Positions 34,705 through 42,798 of a DNA stretch of 64,000 nucleotides are shown here, piece after piece. The notes under the pieces are model-generated. The model was given only the letters and a program-made list of their open reading frames with translations. It searched no databases and was not told the DNA's origin. The stretch's first letter is position 1. The number at the start of each line of letters is the position of its first letter. The stretch comes from Virgibacillus_N oceani_A (GTDB lineage Bacteria; Bacillota; Bacilli; Bacillales; Amphibacillaceae). The DNA is taken from NCBI GenBank assembly GCA_041521345.1, contig JBGOHB010000018.1; one strand, 5' to 3'. The position numbers and the translations under genes are program-made.

Positions 34705-35244
34705 TTAATCTTTTTTCTTTTCGGGAATTTGTTCGAAAACTTCCCTGGACTCAAAATGATTTGCCAGTCGCATTAACCAATCCAAGTAGTTTTTTGTACT
34801 TGAAATTAATTCCATATCCCTTTTGGCAAGCTCTCCAGTCTCTGGCTCTCTGGGGTTGTCAGCAATATCCTTGATGGAACCTTCTGTTTGATCTATTGCT
34901 TTTGAAATGATACCGCGCTCCATGCGGATCATCTTTACGAAAAAGTTAAGGAAATTGTTAAGGAAATCCTTTTCAGCAATAAAATGATCTTTCCTCTGCC
35001 CTTTTTTCCATACCTTTGTAACCATTTCCGTATCCATTAATTCCCGGACACCATTGCTCACACTTGCCTTACTCATGGCCACTTGATCTTTTATCTCATC
35101 CAACGTCAGTGGTTCATCTGAAAAGTAAAGAACGCCGTAAATTCTTCCGACAGATGGGGAGACTCCATAAGCAACCATTGATTGAGCGATCGCAGAAACA
35201 AGAATATCCTGATTTTCTTTCAATTTATCCAGCTGGTTGGACAA
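34705..35244 (-). CDS. GbsR/OpcR-type transcriptional repressor
   Basis: MarR-like winged-helix regulator of 179 residues in the GbsR family, which in B. subtilis senses choline (GbsR) or represses the opuC/opuB importers (OpcR). The DNA-binding region is LTLDEIKDQVAMSKASVSNGVRELM. It starts with TTG at 35244, seven bases after GAGGAGGG. First gene of a three-gene operon with the hydrolase and binding protein. An inverted repeat overlaps its own promoter, suggesting autoregulation. Confidence 0.88.
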   Translation of the reverse strand: MSNQLDKLKENQDILVSAIAQSMVAYGVSPSVGRIYGVLYFSDEPLTLDEIKDQVAMSKASVSNGVRELMDTEMVTKVWKKGQRKDHFIAEKDFLNNFLNFFVKMIRMERGIISKAIDQTEGSIKDIADNPREPETGELAKRDMELISSTKNYLDWLMRLANHFESREVFEQIPEKKKD

Positions 35245-35284
35245 TATGCTTCCCTCCTCTGTTTAATTATTTTAATTTGTATAA

Positions 35285-35316
35285 TACATTTTAAACAAAA
35301 TGTACGATGTAGTCAA
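35285..35316 (-). promoter_or_regulatory. Promoter and candidate operator of the gbsR-type operon
   Basis: Minus-strand TTGACT (35311-35316), 17-bp spacer, TAAAAT (35288-35293). A perfect inverted repeat TACATTTT-GTTT-AAAATGTA (35285-35304) covers the -10 and spacer, well placed for a repressor. Confidence 0.7.
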
Positions 35317-35344
35317 GTGTTATAATAATGCCTCTATTTTTTCA

Positions 35345-35374
35345 TAAAAAAATACCTGGCAGCCCACCAGGTAT
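35345..35374 (-). terminator. Terminator of the M42 peptidase gene
   Basis: Stem ATACCTGG/CCAGGTAT (35352-35359 with 35367-35374) followed on the minus strand by a T-run. Confidence 0.85.
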
Positions 35375-35403
35375 GAATCATCATATTTTATTTGTATTTA
35401 GTA

Positions 35404-36489
35404 TTACGCCAATTTAATTTCTTTTACAGTCTCACTATCCATTTTTTTAATCGCTTCTACAATTAATTTAACCGCATTTTCAAAGTCGTCACGATGTAAA
35501 ATCGCTGCATGGGAATGAATATATCTTGTTGCAACCGTGATAGATAGTGATGGAACACCGTTTGCACTCAGATGAATGGCTCCGGAATCCGTTCCGCCAC
35601 CAGCCATAGATGTATACTGATATGGAATATCATTTTCATCAGCTGTATTGACAATAAAGTCACGTACTCCTTTATGGGAGATCATGGATGCATCATACAG
35701 CACAAGCTGTGGGCCTTTTCCAAGTTTGCTGTCTGCGTCCTGGTCTGAAATACCCGGTGTATCTCCTGCGATGCCAACGTCCACGCCAAAACCGATATCA
35801 GGCTCAATTTTATTTGCAGAAGTACGGGCACCGCGCAGACCGACTTCCTCTTGAATCGTTCCGACACCGTACACGACGTTCGGATGATCTTCATCTTTTA
35901 GTTGTTTTAACACTTCAATCGCTATTGCACAGCCAATCCGGTTATCCCACGCTTTTGCTAAGAGCATCTTTTCATTTTTCAACTGGCTGAATTCAAAATA
36001 CGGTACAATCGAATCACCTGGTTTCACACCAAATTCAAGTGCTTCTTCTTTGCTGGAAGCACCGATATCAATAAACATATCTTTTATTTCCACCGGCTTT
36101 TTGCGTGCTTCCGCCGATAGAATATGGGGTGGTTTGGAACCGATTACTCCGGTAACATCCCCATCACTACCCATGATGGTAACTCGCTGGGCAAGCATTA
36201 CCTGATTCCACCAGCCGCCGATCGTTTGAAAATATACAAAGCCTTTGTCATCAACCCTTGTAACCATAAAACCAATTTCATCCAGATGTCCTGCTACCAT
36301 AATTTTCGGGCCCTTTTCGTTCCCAACTTTTTTCCCTATTAAGCTGCCAAGATTATCTGTATATACCTCGTCTGCATATGGTGCAAGATATTTTTCCATT
36401 ACATCTCTTGCTTCTTTTTCGTGTCCTGAGATGCCTTTTGCGTCTGTTAAATCCTTGAGCATCGTTAATGTATCATCCATTTTTGCCAT
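35404..36489 (-). CDS. ysdC: M42-family aminopeptidase (YsdC)
   Basis: Metallo-aminopeptidase of 361 residues, glutamyl aminopeptidase/endoglucanase-like M42 family. Metal ligands are visible in AGHLDEIGFMV, AKAWDNRIGCA, GTIQEEVGLRGA, FGVDVGIAGDTPG and the C-terminal RYIHSHAA. It shows high similarity in wording and length to B. subtilis YsdC. GGAGG lies nine bases before the ATG. It acts in peptide turnover in the cytoplasm; precise substrates unknown. Confidence 0.92.
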   Translation of the reverse strand: MAKMDDTLTMLKDLTDAKGISGHEKEARDVMEKYLAPYADEVYTDNLGSLIGKKVGNEKGPKIMVAGHLDEIGFMVTRVDDKGFVYFQTIGGWWNQVMLAQRVTIMGSDGDVTGVIGSKPPHILSAEARKKPVEIKDMFIDIGASSKEEALEFGVKPGDSIVPYFEFSQLKNEKMLLAKAWDNRIGCAIAIEVLKQLKDEDHPNVVYGVGTIQEEVGLRGARTSANKIEPDIGFGVDVGIAGDTPGISDQDADSKLGKGPQLVLYDASMISHKGVRDFIVNTADENDIPYQYTSMAGGGTDSGAIHLSANGVPSLSITVATRYIHSHAAILHRDDFENAVKLIVEAIKKMDSETVKEIKLA

Positions 36490-36565
36490 ATACGAAAAAA
36501 CCTCCTCTTTTATCTACCCTTTTTAGTATAACGATCTTTTTCTAAACTACAAAACATTTCTGTCC

Positions 36566-37051
36566 TTAGTAGCCTTGATTTTGGCGATCATAGTTCACTT
36601 CATTTTTTTCATAATATGCATTTTTTATATCCGTCTCCGAAAAACCTAATAGTTCACCCAATTGCAAGTAGTTTTCCATCATGTTTTCATACGCTGTTTC
36701 ACCTGGATGCTGATGAAACAGGGTGCATCTTTCAAATACTTGATTAAACTGTTTTGTCATCGATATTTCACCGGCCGGGTGCGGTGTACCTTTATACTGG
36801 TGACCAATTTCATTTCCGAGTGACAGCAGAAAATGAATTCCGTCCACATATTCCTCTAATATGGTGTGTTTTTCACTTGGCGGTTTTGCACTCCAAAATT
36901 TAAAGCATCTCGTTTCATTCGCCAGTTCACCTAGCTCGACAAGCAATGCCAAATATTTTTGCTCGAAAACATCTTTGTTATGTAAATCATTATTTGATTC
37001 AATATAGTTGTCCAATTCGCGCTGCATAGCATATAATGATGACCAATCCAA
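36566..37051 (-). CDS. Dimeric dUTPase-like all-alpha NTP pyrophosphatase
   Basis: All-alpha nucleotide pyrophosphatase of the dUTPase_2 family, 161 residues. Metal-binding motifs ELGELANETRCFKFW and EEYVDGIHFLLSLG follow the ExxE...ExxD pattern of this superfamily. It probably removes dUTP to keep uracil out of DNA. I chose the TTG at 37051, nine bases after GAGGGGG, because the upstream in-frame residues are low quality (Lys/Arg run). Confidence 0.82.
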   Translation of the reverse strand: MDWSSLYAMQRELDNYIESNNDLHNKDVFEQKYLALLVELGELANETRCFKFWSAKPPSEKHTILEEYVDGIHFLLSLGNEIGHQYKGTPHPAGEISMTKQFNQVFERCTLFHQHPGETAYENMMENYLQLGELLGFSETDIKNAYYEKNEVNYDRQNQGY

Positions 37052-37106
37052 AACATCCTTCCCCCTCTTCTTTTTATCGATTGTATCACACATCACGATA
37101 ATTTTG

Positions 37107-37133
37107 TGAAACCTTTACCCGAATATTTTCGTA
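37107..37133 (+). promoter_or_regulatory. Sigma-W-type promoter of ysdB
   Basis: TGAAAC (37107-37112, continuing CTTT as in the extended consensus), 17-bp spacer, CGTA (37130-37133). ysdB belongs to the sigma-W envelope-stress regulon in B. subtilis. Confidence 0.75.
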
Positions 37134-37232
37134 TGCAATGTTAGTGTAAAAAAAACTTGTTGTTAAAGTGTTTCATTTGGGGAAGAAAAAACTGAGACAT
37201 CAATTTTGAACATAAAGGGAGACATGTCCGCT

Positions 37233-37625
37233 ATGATTGTTATTTTGTTTCGGCTCCTTATTCTTATTGCTATAGTCCTCCTTATTTATACATGGATTCA
37301 ATATTTGCGGAAACCGGAAAGGCGCCTGCAGTTAGCAAAAAAAACGAATGAATTTTTCTTTTTGGATGAGCCTGAGAACAGTAAAAAAAATGTGCAGTTT
37401 GTTTATAAGGGTTGTCTATTTGACGGTGAGAAATACCTGGGGACTACGGAAACTGCTTTTGAAGTAGTGGACATACATGTATCAGTAAGAGACCACCTTG
37501 AATTGAAGGGATTTACCCGAGATGATTTATATTTTATGGAAAGTGAAATTCTAAAGCGCTATCCTCATGCAAAAATTGAATGGAAGCATCCAATTAATCA
37601 GCTGCTAATTACAAGTATAGAGTAG
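37233..37625 (+). CDS. ysdB: YsdB, sigma-W pathway membrane-anchored protein
   Basis: A 130-residue protein with one N-terminal transmembrane segment (MIVILFRLLILIAIVLLIYTW) and a soluble C-terminal domain. The chosen ATG gives the same length as B. subtilis YsdB; an ATG nine bases earlier is nearly on top of the ribosome site. It is one of the few plus-strand genes here and has its own sigma-W promoter. Molecular function unknown. Confidence 0.82.
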   Translation: MIVILFRLLILIAIVLLIYTWIQYLRKPERRLQLAKKTNEFFFLDEPENSKKNVQFVYKGCLFDGEKYLGTTETAFEVVDIHVSVRDHLELKGFTRDDLYFMESEILKRYPHAKIEWKHPINQLLITSIE

Positions 37626-37631
37626 CTAAAT

Positions 37632-37657
37632 GCTCACCTGCAATTTTACAGGTGAGC
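37632..37657. terminator. Bidirectional terminator ysdB / VTT gene
   Basis: Stem GCTCACCTG/CAGGTGAGC (37632-37640 with 37649-37657) between convergent genes. Confidence 0.8.
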
Positions 37658-37662
37658 TGGTT

Positions 37663-38235
37663 TTACGTACTTACCTGGAAAAATTCGTTCCATTTGATAT
37701 ACATTTCTTTTCTTCTGAGTACGAATATAACTGGCAGCAGGAATAGCAGGAATGCAATGATATAGATTGGTGTCAGATTGGATATCCAGCCACCGACAGA
37801 TGTGTAGACAAATGCTAAAGGAACGTTGGATAATAAAGACATTCTCGTATAATCCTTAAAACCTGATGTAATTTCTATTAAGCATATGGAGAGAAGATGA
37901 AAATGGATAAATGGAATAAGTCGGAGAACGGCAATTTGCGGAGTGGTAAATGCTGTATTTTTCCCTACAATTTTTTGTTTCAGGTTTATGAATTTGTCGA
38001 ACGACTTTGGCATCCATCGGATAATAAAATAGAAAAAAATGCTTGATAATGTGATACCAATCAGAGAGTAAAACGTTCCTGCTACAGGGCCGAACAAAAT
38101 TCCGCCCGATATGCATATAAACACAACCGGAACAAAGAATAACGGCCTTATCAGATGAAAGATAATAAATAAGAGCGGTGCCAGCAAACCGCCTGTACCG
38201 ATCACAGCTATCAGGTAATCACCAACATGCTCCAT
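37663..38235 (-). CDS. TVP38/TMEM64-family (VTT domain) membrane protein
   Basis: Integral membrane protein of 190 residues with about five hydrophobic segments. The VTT/SNARE-associated core GGILFGPVAGTFYSLIGITLSS and LRLIPFIHFHLLSICLIE is visible. Relatives such as DedA and TMEM64 proteins are lipid scramblases or ion-linked transporters; function here is unknown. It sits between ysdB and ysdA, where B. subtilis has no such gene. Confidence 0.82.
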   Translation of the reverse strand: MEHVGDYLIAVIGTGGLLAPLLFIIFHLIRPLFFVPVVFICISGGILFGPVAGTFYSLIGITLSSIFFYFIIRWMPKSFDKFINLKQKIVGKNTAFTTPQIAVLRLIPFIHFHLLSICLIEITSGFKDYTRMSLLSNVPLAFVYTSVGGWISNLTPIYIIAFLLFLLPVIFVLRRKEMYIKWNEFFQVST

Positions 38236-38304
38236 TCCACGCCTCCTTTATGCTTCCACTCATAATTTGCATTACAGTACATGTATATGACAATAGACGA
38301 GCTA

Positions 38305-38583
38305 TTATGACATAGAAATAAACAAGTAACCAGCAAGGATAAGATTTATGATGAGTACGAGTGGCATACCAAATTTAAATGAGGCATGCTTTGTTTTATG
38401 GCGGTACGTCTTCATACCGAAAATTACGCCGATTGCGCCTCCTAAAATCGCAAGCATCCAAAATGTACGCTCAGGGATGCGGTATTTTCTTCTTTCTGCC
38501 TTCCTTTTATCCACTCCCATTAGAATAAAGGAAAGTAAGTTTACCCCGATTATGTAGAAAAGGAGCATAGAAATATCGTTCAT
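38305..38583 (-). CDS. ysdA: DUF1294 small membrane protein (YsdA)
   Basis: A 92-residue membrane protein of unknown function with two to three hydrophobic segments and the family motif GVDKRKAERRKYRIPE followed by LAILGGAIGVIFGM. It lies downstream of rplT as in B. subtilis but is separated by about 380 bp and the rplT terminator, so it is unlikely to be co-transcribed. Confidence 0.85.
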   Translation of the reverse strand: MNDISMLLFYIIGVNLLSFILMGVDKRKAERRKYRIPERTFWMLAILGGAIGVIFGMKTYRHKTKHASFKFGMPLVLIINLILAGYLFISMS

Positions 38584-38674
38584 TGATCTGTCCTCCTATT
38601 TATGAGTTTGGTCTGTTTTGCACACTCATATTGGAAAGTTTTTATATGCACATTTTTATTGATTTTCTGTCTTT

Positions 38675-38825
38675 GAGACTGCTCCTCAATAACTTTTTGA
38701 TCACTTTACGTATGAATTGAGAATTGAGACTACTTCTCGATGCACTTCTGATTTATTCTATGCATGATTTGGGACTCGAGACCATTTCTTCAGTCACTTT
38801 TTAGATCTTGGGAAATATCTCATGA
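38675..38825. repeat. Three degenerate 51-52-nt tandem repeats
   Basis: In the 377-bp gap between ysdA and rplT, three diverged units begin at 38675, 38726 and 38778, each with GAGAC(T/C) followed by TTCTC/TCTTC-like and CACTT segments. Period is 51 then 52 nt. No function is evident. The rest of the gap holds only the rplT terminator. Confidence 0.5.
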
Positions 38826-38906
38826 ACATTGCGACTCTATTTACAGCTTATATATAGCAGAAGTAGCCATTCTTAGTTCATTTCTTTCAAGCCTTTTCCT
38901 TCATAA

Positions 38907-38950
38907 AAAAGGCCAAATCCTTTCAATCACTATCCAGGATTTGACCTCTT
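38907..38950 (-). terminator. Terminator of the infC-rpmI-rplT operon
   Basis: Stem of about 13 bp (38907-38920 with 38937-38950, two mismatched or G-U positions) followed on the minus strand by a T-run. Confidence 0.82.
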
Positions 38951-38960
38951 ATATTATCTC

Positions 38961-39317
38961 TTATTTTAGAGCGTCTTTTGCTTTATCTGCCAGTTGAGCA
39001 AAGGCTTTTTCATCATTAATTGCAAGATCGGAAAGCATTTTGCGGTTTACTTCAATTCCTGCTACTTTCAAACCATGCATTAAACGGCTGTATGACAGGT
39101 CATTCAGACGCGCTGCTGCATTGATACGTGTAATCCATAATTTACGGAAATCACGTTTTTTCTGTCTGCGGTCACGGTATGCATATTGACCTGATTTCAT
39201 TACCTGCTGTTTTGCTTGTTTAAATAACGCTCTCTTCGAACCATAATAACCTTTAGCCAGTTTGAGGACGCGTTTACGACGTTTACGCGTTACTGTTCCA
39301 CCTTTTACACGTGCCAT
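38961..39317 (-). CDS. rplT: 50S ribosomal protein L20
   Basis: Ribosomal protein L20 of 118 residues (MARVKGGTVTRKRRKRVLKLAKGYYGSKRALFK), which nucleates early 23S rRNA assembly. In Firmicutes L20 also binds the infC leader to repress its own operon. AGGAGG precedes the ATG. An unusually long 203-bp gap with a palindrome separates it from rpmI. Confidence 0.97.
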   Translation of the reverse strand: MARVKGGTVTRKRRKRVLKLAKGYYGSKRALFKQAKQQVMKSGQYAYRDRRQKKRDFRKLWITRINAAARLNDLSYSRLMHGLKVAGIEVNRKMLSDLAINDEKAFAQLADKAKDALK

Positions 39318-39363
39318 AATAATTCCCTCCTAATACATACTTACCAGATTATAAAATTATATA

Positions 39364-39480
39364 GTTGTGGCTATTTCGAAATAGCCACAACCGGTTCCAG
39401 CGCCCAGCGATAGCCAAACTTTACTGTGGGATGAGCATTTTGCGCATTCCGTATTTTGCTAACCGAGCACTTTCGCCTTT
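39364..39480. repeat. 28-bp perfect palindrome and repeat A-core hairpin within rpmI-rplT
   Basis: Positions 39364-39391 form a perfect 28-bp palindrome (GTTGTGGCTATTTC and its complement), and 39428-39450 hold a diverged GGGATGAGCATTTTGCGCATTCC hairpin related to the repeats at 6247 and 14788. The element sits inside an essential ribosomal operon whose genes are normally a few tens of bases apart. It lacks a good T-run, so it need not terminate. Confidence 0.6.
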
Positions 39481-39520
39481 GCTTTTTCCAAAAAGCTAAA
39501 TCTATTTTTTTCGGTTCATT

Positions 39521-39718
39521 TTATTTATAAGGCATCATTGTTTTAATACGTTTGAAATCACCGGAAGATACAATTGCACTTTTACGCAGTTTGCGTTTTT
39601 GCTTTTGTGATTTATTCGCAAACATATGGCTTGTGTACGCATGAGAACGTTTCAGCTTTCCGGTTCCTGTTTTTTTAAAGCGTTTTTGAGAACCTTTATG
39701 GGTTTTCATTTTAGGCAT
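39521..39718 (-). CDS. rpmI: 50S ribosomal protein L35
   Basis: Ribosomal protein L35 of 65 residues (MPKMKTHKGSQKRFKKTGTGK). AAGGAGG precedes the ATG. Forty bases separate it from infC. Standard infC-rpmI-rplT order. Confidence 0.97.
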   Translation of the reverse strand: MPKMKTHKGSQKRFKKTGTGKLKRSHAYTSHMFANKSQKQKRKLRKSAIVSSGDFKRIKTMMPYK

Positions 39719-39757
39719 GTTGATTTCCTCCTTGTTAACTTGATTGTTGCCGGTTAA

Positions 39758-40279
39758 TTATTTATCTTTATCTTTGGATGGAGCGATCATCATAAACATA
39801 TTACGACCTTCCATTTTTGGTTTTGATTCCACCGTTGCAATATCTTTTACTTCCTCAGCAAATCGATCCAGTACTTCTCTGCCGAGATCCTTGTGGGTAA
39901 TTGCACGTCCGCGGAACCGAACCGCAGCTTTCACTTTATCCCCTTTGGAAAGGAACTTCCTTGCATTTTTCAGCTTTGTTTCAAAGTCATGATCGCCAAT
40001 GCCAGGAGTAAAACGAACCTCTTTTACATTGATCACTTTTTGTTTTTTACGGGCTTCTTTTTCTTTTTTCTGCTGTTCAAATCGAAATTTCCCGTAATCC
40101 ATAATCCGGCAAACAGGCGGTTTTGCATTCGGTGCCACCAGCACTAAGTCCAACTCACGCTTACTGGCAATTTCCAGTGCCTCCTGTTTTGATTTTACGC
40201 CAAGCTGATCCCCTGTAGAGTCAATGAGACGTACCTCTCTCGCACGAATCTTTTCGTTGACATTCATATCTTTGCTAAT
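39758..40279 (-). CDS. infC: Translation initiation factor IF-3
   Basis: IF-3 of 173 residues, binding the 30S subunit and proofreading start codons. The N-terminal domain (MNVNEKIRAREVRLIDSTGDQLG) and C-terminal domain (GRAITHKDLGREVLDRFAE) are both present. I place the start at the ATT at 40279, seven bases after GGAGGTGG, because Bacillus infC also starts with ATT and because the upstream in-frame ATG lies inside the leader terminator hairpin. ATT initiation allows IF-3 to limit its own synthesis. Confidence 0.93.
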   Translation of the reverse strand: MSKDMNVNEKIRAREVRLIDSTGDQLGVKSKQEALEIASKRELDLVLVAPNAKPPVCRIMDYGKFRFEQQKKEKEARKKQKVINVKEVRFTPGIGDHDFETKLKNARKFLSKGDKVKAAVRFRGRAITHKDLGREVLDRFAEEVKDIATVESKPKMEGRNMFMMIAPSKDKDK

Positions 40280-40334
40280 AGTCAAGCCACCTCCATAATA
40301 TTTTTGAGCCTGATCCTGACAAGTGGATTTATCC

Positions 40335-40440
40335 ATTAAAAAAGCGGGCACACGAATGCACCCACATATCTCCATAGTAAAAATATCAAAGATGAGTAAC
40401 CAGCCAACTGCTTCTTAAGCGTTGATCAGGTGAGAAGCGG
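40335..40440 (-). promoter_or_regulatory. L20-type leader with attenuator upstream of infC
   Basis: Between the promoter and infC the leader ends in the stem GTGGGTGCA/TGTGCCCGC (40344-40365) followed by a T-run (40335-40343), a classic transcription attenuator. In B. subtilis ribosomal protein L20 binds this leader to promote termination. Placement before infC supports the same system here. Confidence 0.78.
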
Positions 40441-40485
40441 GTGCTTCTACTTGTCATAAGATCATTCAGTTTTATTAACTAATAT

Positions 40486-40514
40486 AGCTTAGCATGTATT
40501 TTAAAATTTGTCAA
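40486..40514 (-). promoter_or_regulatory. Candidate promoter of the infC operon
   Basis: Minus-strand TTGACA (40509-40514) is perfect. A TAAGCT at 17-bp spacing (40486-40491) is a weak -10, and TATATT just downstream is better in sequence but too far. The -35 is strong, so some promoter here is likely. Confidence 0.5.
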
Positions 40515-40534
40515 ATAAAAATTTTAACAACTTA

Positions 40535-42475
40535 CTATTTTAAAAGTGTCTTTTCCACGATATCCTTTTTAATCAAAGCTTCAAAATCATTATAACCTAA
40601 TGTCTCTGTCTCTTTCTTTCCATAGCGGCGCACATTTACGGCTTCCTCTTCCATTTCTCTATCACCAAGAACGAGGGCATATGGAATCTTTTGTGTCTGC
40701 GCCTCCCGGATTTTATAGCCGATTTTTTCGTCCCGTTCATCTACCGACACACGGACACCTGCAAAGCGCAGCAGTTCTTCCACTTTTTTCGCGTAGTCAA
40801 GATGCACTTTTGGTGAAACAGGAATGACTTTTACTTGAACAGGGGCAAGCCAGGTCGGAAATGCACCTTTATACTCTTCAATCAGAAATGCTACAAAACG
40901 TTCCATAGTAGACACAACACCACGGTGGATAACAACTGGGCGATGTCCTTTTCCATCTTCCCCAATATACGTTAAATCAAAACGTTCCGGCAGCTGATAA
41001 TCGAGCTGTACAGTTGAAAGTGTCTCATCTTTACCTAATGCTGTTTTTACCTGAACATCCAATTTTGGCCCATAAAAAGCCGCTTCTCCCACTGCTTCTA
41101 CATAATCCAAGTTCATATCTTCCATTGTTTCCTTCAGCATACCTTCCGCTTTTTCCCACATCTCATCATTGTCAATATATTTTTCCTTATCCTCTGGATC
41201 ACGATAAGACAACCGGAAATAATAATCATCTATCCCAAAGTCTTTATATACCCGCTGGACAAGCTCTACAACCCGGATGAATTCCTCTTTCAACTGATCC
41301 GGACGGGCAAAAATATGAGCATCATTTAATGTCATGGCTCTCACACGCTGCAGCCCGGCCAGAGCTCCGGACATTTCATAACGGTGCATCGTGCCGAGCT
41401 CGGCTATGCGTACCGGCAGATTTCGATAACTCCACAGTTGATTTTTAAATACCATCATATGATGCGGGCAATTCATCGGACGCAGCACGAGTTCCTCATT
41501 GTCCATTTCCATCGTAGGGAACATATCATCCTGATAATGATCCCAGTGACCGCTTGTTTTGTAAAGGTCCACATTGGCCAAAACAGGTGTATAGACATGG
41601 TCATAGCCTAGCCGCTCTTCAATATCTACAATATATCGTTCTACCTGACGGCGAATTGTTGCTCCTTTTGGCAGCCATAACGGCAATCCCTGTCCTACTT
41701 CCTGAGAAACCGTGAAAATATCTAACTCTTTACCCAACTTGCGGTGATCCCGTTCCTTTCTTTCTTCCAGAATACGTAAATGTTCATCAAGCTGTCCCTG
41801 CTTTTCAAAGGCTGTTCCATAAATACGCTGCAGTTGCTGATTATCACTGTCTCCACGCCAGTAAGCACCAGAAATGCTTAGCAGTTTGAACTTTTTAATT
41901 TTATTTGTAGATGGAACATGAATTCCTCGGCAAAGGTCATAGAATTCACCTTGTTCATATATAGTAACTTGTTCATCTTCAGGGATTGCATCAATCAATT
42001 CCTGTTTCAGGTGATCATCACTAAACATCTCTTTCGCCTTTTCCCGACTTACTTCAAGACGATTGATTTCCAGTGCCTCATCTACAATTTTGTTCATTTC
42101 TTTTTCTATTTCTGGCAAGTCTTCCGGTGTAATTTTATGTTCCATATCCATATCATAATAGAAACCTTCTTCAATTACTGGTCCTACACCAAATTTCACA
42201 TTTTGGTATATCCGTTTAATTGCCTGTGCCATCAGATGGGCTGTCGAGTGGCGCATGATGTCAATGCCCTCTTCATTTTTATAAGTGATAATTTCCAGCT
42301 TGCCGCCAGACTTTAATTCCCGTCTCAAATCAATTGCTTCCCCGTCCAATTTGATGGCCAGTGCTTGTTTTTTCAAACCTGGTGATATGCTTGCTGCAAC
42401 TTCTTCACCGGTGGTACCTTGTGGAAATTTCTTTTCCGCTCCATCAGGAAAAATAATTGTAATTTCTTCTGTCAT
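40535..42475 (-). CDS. thrS: Threonyl-tRNA synthetase
   Basis: Class II synthetase of 646 residues. Domains in order are TGS, the SAD editing domain (HSTAHLMAQAIKR and the later HxxxC region), the catalytic core (MNCPHHMMVFKNQLWSYRNLP) and the C-terminal anticodon-binding domain (VIPVSPKVHLDYAKKVEELL). The start MTEEITIIFPDGAEK follows GAGGAG by eight bases. Controlled by a Thr T-box leader. Confidence 0.96.
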   Translation of the reverse strand: MTEEITIIFPDGAEKKFPQGTTGEEVAASISPGLKKQALAIKLDGEAIDLRRELKSGGKLEIITYKNEEGIDIMRHSTAHLMAQAIKRIYQNVKFGVGPVIEEGFYYDMDMEHKITPEDLPEIEKEMNKIVDEALEINRLEVSREKAKEMFSDDHLKQELIDAIPEDEQVTIYEQGEFYDLCRGIHVPSTNKIKKFKLLSISGAYWRGDSDNQQLQRIYGTAFEKQGQLDEHLRILEERKERDHRKLGKELDIFTVSQEVGQGLPLWLPKGATIRRQVERYIVDIEERLGYDHVYTPVLANVDLYKTSGHWDHYQDDMFPTMEMDNEELVLRPMNCPHHMMVFKNQLWSYRNLPVRIAELGTMHRYEMSGALAGLQRVRAMTLNDAHIFARPDQLKEEFIRVVELVQRVYKDFGIDDYYFRLSYRDPEDKEKYIDNDEMWEKAEGMLKETMEDMNLDYVEAVGEAAFYGPKLDVQVKTALGKDETLSTVQLDYQLPERFDLTYIGEDGKGHRPVVIHRGVVSTMERFVAFLIEEYKGAFPTWLAPVQVKVIPVSPKVHLDYAKKVEELLRFAGVRVSVDERDEKIGYKIREAQTQKIPYALVLGDREMEEEAVNVRRYGKKETETLGYNDFEALIKKDIVEKTLLK

Positions 42476-42520
42476 GATCTTCACTCCTCATTACTATTAG
42501 CTATAATACCAATAAAAATA

Positions 42521-42792
42521 AAACGCCCATCCCTCTGCTTTAAAGCAAAGGGACGAGCGCTTGAGACGTCGTGGTTCCACCCTATTTCCCGCATATTTTG
42601 CGGCTTCATGATCTTTAACGCAAGACGAAGCGCTGCTGTTTCATTACATTCCCCAGCAGGGTTCCAAGGTGGTAATTAATTGAATATACAGGGAAGCTTC
42701 CAGCCTTGGCTTCCTTCTCTGTTAAGTATAAACACAATTAATCTTGGCCTTGTCATTACCTTTTGGTCATCCAATTTTCTTAATAATATATA
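42521..42792 (-). promoter_or_regulatory. T-box leader (Thr) of thrS
   Basis: T-box sequence AGGGTGGAACCACG at 42570-42583 on the minus strand, followed by a terminator stem CGCTCGTCCCTTTG...AAAGCAGAGGGATGGGCG (42521-42560). ACC triplets at 42668-42673 fit a Thr specifier codon. The leader runs from the promoter just after ytxC to the thrS ribosome site. Confidence 0.92.
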
Positions 42793-42798
42793 ATGTGT

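Noticed and set aside
38764..38997. Plus-strand open frame between ysdA and rplT
   Set aside because: It overlaps the tandem units, the rplT terminator and the end of rplT, and has no ribosome site.
40280..40375. infC start at the upstream ATG
   Set aside because: That ATG lies within the leader terminator hairpin; the ATT at 40279 has the strong ribosome site and matches the known Bacillus start.
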